Assembly (NCBI GenBank): GCA_035041965.1 | Contig: JAPYMA010002492.1 | Location: 62,001-126,000 of the forward strand | Direction of reading: 5' to 3' | DNA length: 64,000 nt | From: Anisakis pegreffii | Taxonomy: Eukaryota > Nematoda > Chromadorea > Rhabditida > Anisakidae | In this document: in pieces, positions 26,875-38,600 of the stretch | How the letters are laid out: every line of letters begins with the position of its first letter | Numbering within the stretch: the first letter of the stretch is position 1 | The notes under the pieces: model-generated | The model's input: only the letters and a program-made list of their open reading frames with translations | Database searches by the model: none | Told to the model about the DNA's origin: nothing | Made by a program: the position numbers and the translations under genes

Positions 26875-27810
26875 CGAACCCAAACGATGCCTATTTCTTG
26901 GAAGCTATCGGACAATACACAGTTTGATGTGCTTCCGCTTCCGAATGACAATACCAAGGCAAAACCGTTCAGCACATCAACCGAATACGAATCGTTTTGA
27001 CCAAATGACTCGTCAGAAATTTCGGACCCAGCGAAGAGTATAACCTAAAATTTTTTTGGGTTTATTCAAGTAAATATTCCATCATTACAAATCACATCGA
27101 ATACAATAGCGAAATCACGAGCACTCGAAAAACGAAACGTTTACAGAATGAAACATAATGAAACTAATTCAATTAAAAACCAACAATCATTTTTCCATTG
27201 TTGGTCTTTAACTGAATTAATTTCATTGATATAATACTTGAATAATATAACACTTGCCGAAATAATACAACATTTGAATAAATGAATGAAAAGTAGACGA
27301 ACGAAACGTGTGGAAAAGATCCGAAAGTAGCAAAAACAGAGCATAAGAAATTTTCAGCTGCTTTCCACATTTCATATTCTCATATAACATCTGCGGAATT
27401 TTAAAATAAAACTGATGTAAAACGAACACATGAACAGTTTTCCTTACGGTACCTAACATAGTGACTTCTATGTCGTCCACTCAACTTAAAAACTTGATCA
27501 GGTTTCTAATGATATTAAAGCAATTCAATAATTTCATCCATAAAAAGCAGCTGTCCAATGAAAATGGAACAATCACCGGATAGAATATTGAATTTTCCTC
27601 ACAAATGATTTCAAATGAAGTGATCGTGAATGAATTTGATTTCACGGTGCTTTTTGCAAATCAATTCTTTTGCTAGGTTTTCTATCGAATAAGTCAATAG
27701 AGAAGAAAATGTTGAAAGAAATCTTCTGACCAATATTCGATACAAGAAAATCAAACGAGTTCTACTAAAGAGATATAGAAATTTCTCCTCGATACATCAT
27801 TTGTCATCAC
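26875..27810. other. Spacer between CSN9-like gene and gly-7
   Basis: No exon with supporting phases. On the minus strand an acceptor-like TTTTTTTAG lies near 27040, so 26875 to about 27035 may be 5' UTR of gly-7 (spliced or trans-spliced). That stretch has an in-frame stop before the first ATG, which supports 26874 as the start. The remainder is AT-rich and featureless. Confidence 0.4.
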
Positions 27811-28089
27811 TCAATATTTGACATGATCAAATAAATCACCAAAATCATTGTAAAAATCCGTATGAATGAGTTTTTCGTGATTCGACGATTCCGTCAGTGC
27901 TGCCGTAACATCCAAATCCATTGGATCCGCAGAAGAGCAGCCTGCAACCCCAGGAGAAGTTCCGTTCGGTGGTCGTTCCGTATGGCCATCGGCTAGAGAC
28001 ACTTGAGCGGCCGCATTCATATTACTCGAGACTGCATTAGATGTCGACGAGGATGTGGTGGCAAACGTGGAATTCTGTGTACCGGGCAT
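27811..28089 (-). CDS. COPS9: Probable COP9 signalosome subunit 9 (CSN9/CSNAP/MYEOV2-like)
   Basis: Single-exon frame of 92 aa. The ATG at 28089 is the first on the minus strand after a possible TATA element near 28301. The N-terminal 60 residues are Ser/Thr/Asn-rich and low in complexity. The C-terminus NHEKLIHTDFYNDFGDLFD lines up without gaps, apart from one extra His, with the end of human CSN9, which I recall as NEKAVHADFFNDFEDLFD. This short Phe/Asp-rich tail is what docks CSN9 onto the CSN3-CSN5-CSN6 region of the deneddylase complex. Unlike the human protein (57 aa, ending in a run of Asp) this one ends HVKY and carries a longer N-terminal extension. It sits 1.6 kb downstream of PSME4 on the same strand. 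The alternative is a last exon of a larger protein: an upstream open frame exists (28124-28300) but has no ATG. Homology rests on about 18 residues, so the call is probable rather than certain. Confidence 0.62.
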   Translation of the reverse strand: MPGTQNSTFATTSSSTSNAVSSNMNAAAQVSLADGHTERPPNGTSPGVAGCSSADPMDLDVTAALTESSNHEKLIHTDFYNDFGDLFDHVKY

Positions 28090-28300
28090 TGTAACTCTTA
28101 ATAAGTTACTCAATTGCTTGACGAAATATTGCGGAATCGAAGACAGAATTTACAAATTCTTTACACACAATACCAACCGGCAATCCAGTAACACCTTCTT
28201 CAATAGATGGGATGGCAGATTTTTCGGCAGTTATTCTCCGTGAAATCTTGACAAGCTCGAGTTTATTTCGTTCTCGAGAATCAGATGTGCAGCTATTGAT

Positions 28301-28307
28301 TTATATA
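28301..28307 (-). promoter_or_regulatory. Possible TATA box of the CSN9-like gene
   Basis: TATATAA on the minus strand about 215 bases before the CSN9-like ATG, with no intervening ATG. In AT-rich DNA such a match can easily arise by chance. Confidence 0.2.
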
Positions 28308-29605
28308 TGATGCCACGTTGCGGTGGACGATTGACTGAACTTTGCTAGATTGATAGTTGATAATCCAATCGATTGTTATTCGATTCAGTGACCAGCTTTC
28401 ACTAAAGATAAACCTAGAACATCATAACTTTGAAAACAGCATGAAAAAGAGAGCATTTTGGAAAGTTTTTCGTTTCATATGCATTGAATTTATTAAAAAG
28501 TACTGGATTTAACTGGAAGAAAGAAAACATTCACAAATTCTGAGTCGACTGCAAGTTTCGTGCATAAGTAAAGGAAAAGTTGATGTGGAGATAGAATTTT
28601 TCGTTGAAGAAAACGTACAAATACAAGGGAAATACAAAGAAGATGAGCTGTTGTACGCTAAAGCACTTGGTGACCCAATTCAAACGAATAATGTTCGTCT
28701 TAAGAAAGTTCACACGCAATCGCTCGCAAAAGTAATCATATGAAGGAGTGGTTCACAATAGTAAGCACATAATTATAGAGAACGTATGAAAAGGAAAAAT
28801 ACGGCTAAAGAAAGATTACGCATAAGATTCGCCAATAAGATTTGATTGAATGCAAAATTGAAAATTCTTTTAATTCTTTTGAAAAAGTGGAGCTTTCATA
28901 TAGTCAAAGTGATCGTGAATGAATGTTTGAATGGCAAAATTTAGATGAAAATTGAGCCTTTTTAAGGAATCCACGTAGAATTTTGTGAAACGTCATCAAA
29001 CAGTTGGAATTATACACAGAAACTGTATTGGTAGTTGTCAACGTGCAGGCATTATTAACAAAAAATACATACATATTCATGAGCACATCATCATTCATAT
29101 AGCAATGTCAACATTTATTAACGCATGCGTGACATTGCACTTCAAATTTAGAAATAATTTAGTGAAAACGATAGAGTCGGAACATGATTGATGTTTTGAT
29201 GGGTGATGATTTTATTTTTATTGACAGGACTTGACGGTTTTGTTAATCGGATTAAAAAAGTTTCGGTATTAACATAAGTTTGTGATTTTATCAAAGCTCC
29301 ATTCTGAACTCGTACCAGGCACCAGGTAGTTGTGTATTTGCATTTGCAGTTTCTTCATTCAGTCAATGGTCCTGACAATTGGAAATGACATGAAAGGATA
29401 AAGATTGTGTGATTGTTCAATGCACATAAGAATTTTGCATGAAACGTTTTATTGGAAAGCATCAAGTGATTGACAAATGTCTTATGTTTACAACATGAAC
29501 AGTATATTCTCCAAGAATACAAAGTCAAACCGGGAAATAGTATATGCATAAATTCATGAACATTTCCTATTTCAATCATTACAATTGCATTGTCCATTTG
29601 AAGTG

Positions 29606-29611
29606 TTTATT
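29606..29611 (-). terminator. Poly(A) signal of PSME4
   Basis: AATAAA on the minus strand, 86 bases after the PSME4 stop codon, a normal distance for a nematode 3' UTR. Confidence 0.6.
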
Positions 29612-29696
29612 TTTGTTGATTCAAACGTTACCGATACAATCGGATTCAATTTAATGGTAATATACAAAAACAATAAGTGACAAATTCGGATGATGT

Positions 29697-32600
29697 CTAA
29701 ACATAATAGTTTGGAGAGATAACGTTGTAGATGGCATCAGTGATCATCTTGGCCGAATCTCGTTCACAACGCTCGGCCAGCTTATCGTGATGTGTTCGTA
29801 GAAACGACCGTAGTGTCTCAGTGATCGTGCTCTGAAAATGTATTCATTCCCATTGACTGGTGGTGACTTCGATCAGCATTCCAGTTTCGTAAAGGCATAG
29901 GATCGAGAAAATTTCACTCAAATCGGCCTTAATCAACATCAGATGCTTAGAATTTCCACTTCAATAAGCAGAGAATTGATGCCGTTTGTACGAAGACTAG
30001 AGTTTGATTCTAAATTAACTGACTGATTACTGATTGATTGAGTGATCGATTCCAAATTTTCATCGTTAGTTTGAATGAAATGAGACAAAGACTGGAGATT
30101 ATCTATAGTCTATGAATTGAAGTACAGTGGTAACTTATGAAGAGGTGATGAACCGTGGAAGGTATCTTTCTCGAATTTGTAATCATAACTGCATATTATA
30201 AGGCCTTCGTATTGTTAAAATAAGATGGAGATTTGAAGACAAAGCACGCACACGTATCGCAGAATCTTTGCCATTCACGGTTTTACAATAGTCGAGAATG
30301 AGTTTTGCTATCATTGGTGGTATAGTGAAGGGATACGCTCGAATCACGGATGACAACTTCAACACAGCACCGTGTCTTTCAGCTAGTCTTTCACTAGTGG
30401 TCAACTTGAGGGCTTCATCCTGAAAATTTAAGGTTTTGAAGAAGCTAGCCAGTCAGTTACTTCAGTTTGGTTGGCAATGTTTAGTGAAACCTCAGAGTTT
30501 ATTTTTCCAGCCATTCCAACATAGATTTTGACATATTTCAGTTTACTTTATTGTTTTGAAATATTCAGTTGATTGAGAATGACTAGTTGAATTGCATTGG
30601 AGTTTTAAGAAGTTCTTAGCAGGAACTGACGATGTCGTTCCGTTGGATCATCTGATGGCCACAGTGAATGAATGACGTAAAGCATTCAGCAGCTTCAATC
30701 CGTACTTCATTACGACTATGACACAATGCCTTTTCGACTAAACTCCTGAAATATTCATGTGTTGATATCGAGCATTTCATTTTATTTTAACTTTTCATTA
30801 TTGGTAATCTCAGAAGAAATCACCCAAACAACCACAAAGTATGAAACAGGTGATACAATTACTCACAGAAATTTATTTGTCAAATAAAGTGTCGCTCATA
30901 TGTGATCTTAACTCACTATTTCATTCACTTTGAACATGTCAATGCTTAAATTTATGAGAAAAATTAATTAGATTCAACTTAGATAAATCAGAAAGCATGG
31001 AAATGGTTCCAAACAAAACCTTATCAGAGCAGGTCGGTTGTTGAGCTCACAAACGTAGATATTTGAGAAGACGAAAACTTGCAGAAATCTTAAAATAGAA
31101 ACCCAGGCACGCCAACTGTCACTTTTTGTCATTGTCTAGAAGTGAATCAACAGTTACTTTTCAGGAATAACTAATAAAATGGTCTATTTCATTTGACATT
31201 CAGTGCTATCATCTTCTTATCGATAACTCATTTCTGATAATATCATCTGATAATGCAATATTATTCTGATAATATTGAACATTCCAGTGAGATATCATTC
31301 CATTGATGAGTTATGCTCTTGTTCATATTCGCCGAGATTGGAACAATATGAGGAATGTTGAGGTAATACAAGGCAGCACTACCGCTTTATCAAAAAGGCT
31401 TATTGAAGCATCTTACCATTTGAACTGTTTGCAACATTAGATCTGCTAAAGCTTCACTTAGATAGATTCCAGACCAGGTTTGAAACAGGAGTTCGCTGGA
31501 TGCGACAGCGAGGTCAGCATCACGAACCTCTTGAACTTCCTCATTGCTAAAAGCAATCCGATTTTCATTAGCACATTTCTGATTTAAGTTCATTGACTTA
31601 GATAAATGTAGCACATCCAACAGATTTGGTTGTAGTGCCGTCGTTCTGATGATTTGATGCGAATAAACTTGTGTTCAATTAACAAGCACTGGAGTTCGAA
31701 GAAGAACTTGCAATTGATTTGCAAGCACTATTCATTGTAGTTCCAGACGCAGTATGCCATGACATTTGCTATCATGACCTGACAGATCAGTGGTTGTAAT
31801 AATCTTGATCTTGCATTCGGTTTCTCCCCTTCCTTCGCTCTTATCCCATCAGGCATATGACATATCGTCATTTCTTTCTTATGGATGATAGAAAGTGAAG
31901 ACCAATCAGCATTAATCTACAATTCTGCCTAATCACCTTTAGCCCCACCAAATTCCATAAGATCCACTACAAAAACTACTGCTCAATGAAAGAGTAATGA
32001 AAATAACATGAATACAGTATCATCTACTTACTCGGCTGTTTCCTCATTTGCCAGGTGAGTGATCAACGGGAAGAGCGCAATGATTGAAGGTGAGAGTGAA
32101 ACGAATGAAGTCGTATAATACGATTGAAGAAGTCCCAAGAGTGTTTTCAAACCAACTGAACGCTACAATTCGAAACAATCACAATTGTACTGAGAATTAG
32201 GTAATTCATGACAATTTCAATACGATACATGAATAATAATCAATGAAAGTGGATCCGATTCGCTAATTGAGGCGAATTATTCTCGATATCTGAATGGGGA
32301 TTTCAGAATGGATGAATCTGAATTGGTTGTGGGATTATTGCAGTGAGCGAAATGAGTGGATAAGCAGAATGAGGAGTGCAAAAACCTTTTGCTGTTTGAG
32401 TACATCGATTTTTGTTGTCATTGTCACTTTACGAGTCTTACCCTTAAGCTGCGCACCTTTCGCAATCGGAGATGATACAGAACTTTCATTCAAGAACCCA
32501 GTCTGGAATCAATGGAAAAAATGAACATTCCTCTAATGTTTCAGGAGGATTTACTTATGAGTTTCTGACTTCCTTAAGTCAGCTTATCAGTTTTACTTTG

Positions 32601-35600
32601 TAAAATATTTCGCGGTATCACCTCTGCGCTAAACAACTGAAGCATTTCTTCCAATGTAGGAATGGTGAATCGACGTGGAAGCAGAGATTGATTACCAGCA
32701 GCAGACTGCAAAAACGGCTGGAAATGATAGTATCCTGAAAACAGTTGTGTTAGTCTGTAGTGCTCGAGTAACTATAGATCAATTTGATTTAATCTCCATC
32801 ATCAAGGTACATAGGTAATGGAGGGGATCGGGAACTCAGTATTTCGTGCAATTGTAGCTGCTTACAACACTTCATTCCCCTATTTTCTGAGTAACATTGG
32901 CTCGTCAGAGTCTAACAGGGTTTTCATTTGTTTTAACTGGATTTTCATTCTTTTCCTTGCTGTTCCAATCGCTCTCATAACTTTTATCACCAAAGTTGTT
33001 CTCTTCTGCTAATTTCTCATTCATTTCATTCAACAACTAAAGTCAAATTCTCATTCTATCAAGTACACTCTATAAATAATTATTTGACTCTCGAACATTG
33101 TTGAGCAATAATATTCGAATGCTGTATTGTTGACTTCGGTTGTCAACACTCGTCAACACATCCAGTAAACAGTATATGCTATAGAATAAGAAATTGCTTC
33201 GAACAGTGAAGTGAAATGAGACGAAGTGAATGATAAAAACTCATGAAGAGAACGATATTCGCATGTGATAGCTATGAGAGTGAATACAACACGTCTGAAA
33301 AGAATGAGAATCTATCATTAACAATAGCTTTTCATGCAATCATAATCGATTGCATTAATGAGCAACACATCGGTCTAGGACACTAATTTCTTTCACGTTG
33401 CTGAGAAAGTTCTGGACCAGTTTTTCGTTTGCTCCTGATATTACACGTAGAAATAGTAGGTTCTAGTATCAAGGGGTGGGAGAGGGGTAACGGCGACCTG
33501 TCAGATCATCAAAAGGGTAAAGGAGCACCCGAACATGAGAACCACTGCTCCAGCATGCAACACATCCTGCAGCTGGGGATCACGTGGCATGATACAACAG
33601 CGATACCTTGCAATTTGAGCTCGCTCAGTGGCCAATGCAGCTCGATGAATTAACCGTTTTGCAATTCTAAGTGCACGCCTTAACAGCGATGTTGTTCGCC
33701 AAGATGAACAAGTCGCAATATAATAAACGAGTGCCAGTCTCCTGAAATCATACATTGCATTGAACGTGAAGACTCTAGAAAATATTAAAGATTTTCAAGG
33801 ATAGTTCGAATATTTTGAGAAACTGAAAGGCAGGTAACTCACAAGCATCTATGCCATGAGGTTGGTGATGGTTTCAGAGCACTTTCAAAAATGCCCTCAA
33901 CAAGCCAGTGCAATCTTCGCAGATCAACAAAATCAACGCATAGTTTCAGTGCCGTCTCCCAGTGTTCAACAGTCTCAGATGTTAATCCTGAAAGTCCTTA
34001 TTCATTAGCGCCCATTCAAATGTAACTCTAATTTCTCCAATTGTTTTGAGATTTTGAAAAGAATCAAAGGAGATCACCTTCAATTTGCGTGACCATTAGT
34101 GGTTTCAACCATGACCACATTTTGTTCAGCTCAGAATAGGGCCAATTCCTTGAGCCCCTTATTAGACCACAACAATAGACTGCGGCCAAACGTTTCCTGG
34201 CTCTATCGGCCAGAAATTCAACCGAACCACTCTTCTTCTGCAAACAGCACAAATCAGCTAGGCGCGTTAAATTGCAGTAAATGACAGCAGATATGAATTG
34301 AAATAAGTTATATGAATTGGAAACTGATAATAGCAACCTTGGAATCTCTCATTATGTCTTCCAGCAAAGACTTCAACGTTGGTAGCATAATGGTGTAGTA
34401 GTTACGAAACAGATACTGAAATCATGATTTTGTGTTATTTTTAAAGGTTTGAAGTATATGATATTGCAAGCAAACGAAATTTCTGGTGTCACCAAAGCAA
34501 GGAATATTTTTTCGGCATAAGTCCTCCTTAGGAAAGCAGCAATGGATACCCTAATGAAATTGTATTCATCACTGCAAAATTCATCGTTGTCCTCTTTTTC
34601 TTTCAACAATATCGTGTGCCATTGTTTGAATACACCCCCATCGAGTAACATTTCTATGATTGTTTTTTCCATAGCGTTCAATCCGCTTAACGGACGTTTC
34701 ATTCCGACTTGTTTGCAAAACGGTGCAGTGACCATAAGCTTCCTGCAAAAGAACTGCTCTCGAGATTCGTTCGAGCTTTTATTTCAGATGTCAACTTCAA
34801 AAGCCTTTCAAATATCACTATCAATCATCATAGGTGGATAATTTCTTGAATATTCGAACGTTCGAATATAATTTCCGTGATGTGCGAAATAGTATCGCAT
34901 TCGATCTGAGGTCATGAGATTATGTCTCAGCTCCAGGTCTGTTATCAGAAACAGAAACTTAAGTTCATGCAGTGCTCTTCAGTGAAAGATTTGACTGACT
35001 TTGGCCACTGATATGAACCCCAATGAGGTTTCGACACGAAAACTGTTCCATTCCAAGTGTCATCATCAACTGGCAATTTTTTCTCGTCGTATACGACACA
35101 GAGATTGTCCAGACGAGGACCACATCCGTGCATACCTTGTGGATCTCGAATCTAAATCAGTTGTGTATGCATTTCGAATCATATCGGAAAGATCATTTCG
35201 AAAAACCAATTAGATCAGAAATTCCGTGTTGAAAACAATCCCTCTTCAACAGCTCACAGCTAACACAAGCAGAATTTCATCATGCTGTATAAGGAAACGA
35301 CCATTTTTGGAGGATTCCAAACGATTCGAACGGATTTCGGCTTATTCCACGCCATCCAACCAGTCAAACAGTCCGCAGCACATTGTCGCCATAATGAGCG
35401 AACATCGGTCAACATTTGCAGAAACACCTGATTTTCATAGCATCTTTTAGCACGATCTGGGCATTAATCAACTGATCTTCTCAGATATTTGTTTAATTTT
35501 GAAATTATTTTTGTTTGTCACACTTTCGATGAATCAACTATAAATATATGAGAGCGAGAAGTGAAACTCTAAATTCTTAAGTTTCAAGTGAAGCAATGCT

Positions 35601-38600
35601 TCTGCAAGTTCAACCTTCAGTGCAGCCACATCAAAATCATTCCTGTGCAAAGTGTACAGAAATGATCTGGCACAATCAACGTTACGCCAATGATAAAATT
35701 GTCCTTTATTCAGGCAAGTCATAACCAACTCGTGTCGTAGCGTTGCAGTCTTCCTGAAATTCAAAAAATTTTCTATCATCCACTAAACACACAGCATCAA
35801 AGAGAGTCAGTCATGTTTCAGGAGTCCGAAAGAAAGTAATGACTCGAAAATCAGTGAACAGATGCGATTGGAATTTAGTTGCGGTACTTTTGTTTTTTCG
35901 TTTGTCTTTCATTGAATGTCACTTTTGTTTTTTGCAAAAATTCGACGTCCGTTTTCGGAATCTTTTTCTGGAACTCGATGAATGCTTCACTGTTTCGTGC
36001 ATCCGCATCAATCAGTTGCTGAGCGCACTCACGTAGTTTGTCAGATATCTGGAAAACTCTGATGGTGTAAAGAATTCAATTGAGAAAATCGCACGCCAAC
36101 ACCGGAAATCGCTTCCTCAAACGACGTTCTTTAAGCAAATGTATTCCCTATCATGCGTAATGATGCTTGCGTTCCAGTCAAATTGTTTCATTGTCAAGCA
36201 TAGCACACAAAAGTTTCAAAAAGCATGTGCACAACAGAATTGAAACGACGTCAACTGACAATATTTTTAGCTGGTGACCATGATTCGACGGAAACCAATG
36301 AATAGGCTCGTTCGACGAGTTTAATTATCGATGGCTTCTCGGAGTAGGCGATCTTAGCGATTGCCAACCAACATCTACATCGTACAGATGGTGCACTCGA
36401 CACCACAAATCCACCCTTGATCAACATATAGAGTGCACCCTGAAATTTGATCGTCAGTAAGTTTTAAACAGTTAACACTCATATCAGATGCTTGGTTGCC
36501 TTTGCAAAAGTTTATCATTTCAGCTGTCTGGGGCATTAAGATTTAGAAATGTACACTGGAGTGAATAGTTTTCTAATATTTAACAAACCTTGATTTCTTC
36601 ATGACAAGCTTTTGTGGAAGGGTCGAGGTATTTCGTGATGTCTTTTACAATTTGAGCTTTAGCATTGGGAAATTTGGATAAGATACGAATGAGTACGGTT
36701 TGTGATGCGATACGCACCTGAAATGATGAACATGTGACTTTCTGATAGTGCTACATTAGAACTTTCATTCCAGCCTCGGGCATTATTATCCTCAAGAAAG
36801 ATTTCAGCAGTGCATAGATTGAAGTTCGAATGAGAAACGAGCTGGAATATAGCGAAAACTTCGACAGAATTATTTACATGCTGTCTGGCATTATTCAATC
36901 GTATGGCTGGCGTAGGATTTTTCTACGACTCTGTGATGTGTTTCGTAACTGTTTCATAATGAGGAAAATGTTTGTACCTCAGTGAATGAGTTGGTTCCTA
37001 ATAAGACCAAATCTTTCAATATTTCCAAATGCGACGTCGTGAACTTGTCACTTCGAGGTCGAATTTCCTTAAAAATGCTCAGAATATCAACCGACAAGTT
37101 TTGATAGTCAAACGACATTCATAGATCTAAGATGATTCTATTGAAATTATGCAATAAGTATTTTTTTTGGAGTATTATTTCAGAGATTCAGAAGAGTTTT
37201 TCGCATACTTTCTGTAAGGCGAATACACGTTCCTCAAAGTTCCTGTAAAGCTCCACTCGTTTCCCTCGAATCGGATCCTCGTAGCTGGGCGATGATGTTT
37301 CTGGTTTTTCACGGAAACGACACTGGGACTGAAATATCGAAAAGGTTTGAGGCAAAAGATACAGATTATCATTGATGGAGATCACTTCGCTTCAAATTCG
37401 ATGGTTTCAGAAGGTTTCTTGTCACCAAAGTTCCTGATGATATGAATGAGACCTCTGATATAATCTAGTTTCAATGATTTACATATGGTATCTTCTATTC
37501 ATGAACGGACAAAACAACAGTTGATATAGTGAATTCAAAAATTCGATGTCATACTCCTCTAGTCGTAAGCAAATGCAGAATTGCGGTGATTTTTTCGAGA
37601 ATTTTTGCTTGATCATCATGCAGCCGTAACACATGCGCGATCAAATTGTGCATTGTTTGTCGAACTCGCTCCCTTACATTCTCTCCATGAAACGAAAATG
37701 CTGCAAGCAGTTCCTGAGAGAATATTGCAAGTAGACATTTTGAAGGAGCAATTCTTCCACTCAGTACCAAAAAAATTTGGCGATCTGAAGCTAAATTGCG
37801 CTGGAGAATGTAACTTCAGTCTTTGTCAATTCAGTGCGAAACCAACTTTTCATTTGTGGTGACATTGCAGATAGAATCTGTGGTTCGGTTGGAATTTCGG
37901 TCCGTGAGAGTTTGATAATTGGAGTGGTGAAATTTGGTAGACGTTTTCCGACACAAAACAACAACTTTTCAACAATATACAGCGATCGTTTGATTGCCTT
38001 CCTGCAGAATCGAAACGGATCAATGTCATTCCTTCACGAGATCTTATATTGATAATGGCGGATCCGAACTGGTAACCTTATGAATTTATTAATTTCAAAC
38101 ATTTTAACGATAGTACTCAAAGCGATGCAAGGATTCGTGACTTTAGGTCGCATGGAATTTCTGAAAACAGCCGTGGAGAACAAAAAAATAGCAAAACGAA
38201 CTTATCCATTTTTTCAGGTGTTTGTAACACCAAAATCTCTTTAAAAACAAATTCATCGATCAATTGCTCAGCAAAACAAAGTTCGTCCACACCCGGAACA
38301 TGCCATCTCATTTTAACGGCATCTTTAACAACTCCAGCTCCCCACTTCTATAAGAGTGATATTGATATGCTTCAATGGCTTTGATATTTTTAAAACTGAC
38401 TTAAGAATATCAAAATTAAGCGAGTTGAATTCAGTGACATCTTTAAGACAGTGTTTCACAATTTGAGCACTGCTATCCAAGGTGCAAGCGATTTTGTCAG
38501 AGCAGATAAACTTCATAAAATTAATGCAATGTTCTCTTATAAATGGTTCTCACGTTCGGGTGCTCTATTACCCCTTTTGATAATCTAGCAAGCCGACGTT

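Larger units (their letters stand above)
28090..29696. other. Spacer between PSME4 and CSN9-like gene
   Basis: Contains the probable 3' UTR of PSME4 (29606-29696) and the upstream region of the CSN9-like gene. The stretch 28124-28300 is open on the minus strand and protein-like but lacks a start codon. I take it as 5' UTR, although a donor at about 28150 and an acceptor TTATTAAG just before 28098 could be used. Nothing else is recognisable. Confidence 0.4.

Noticed and set aside
28124..28300. Coding exon upstream of the CSN9-like frame
   Set aside because: It is open and protein-like but contains no ATG in any frame after a TATA-like element, and the splice needed to keep frame is weak. Treated as 5' UTR.
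37110..37330. PSME4 split into two genes (stop after the N-terminal half, then a new ATG)
   Set aside because: The acceptor TTTTTAAG at 37068 gives an exact-phase junction and gap-free alignment to human PA200, so a single gene is the simpler reading; the idea survives only as a possible alternative transcript.
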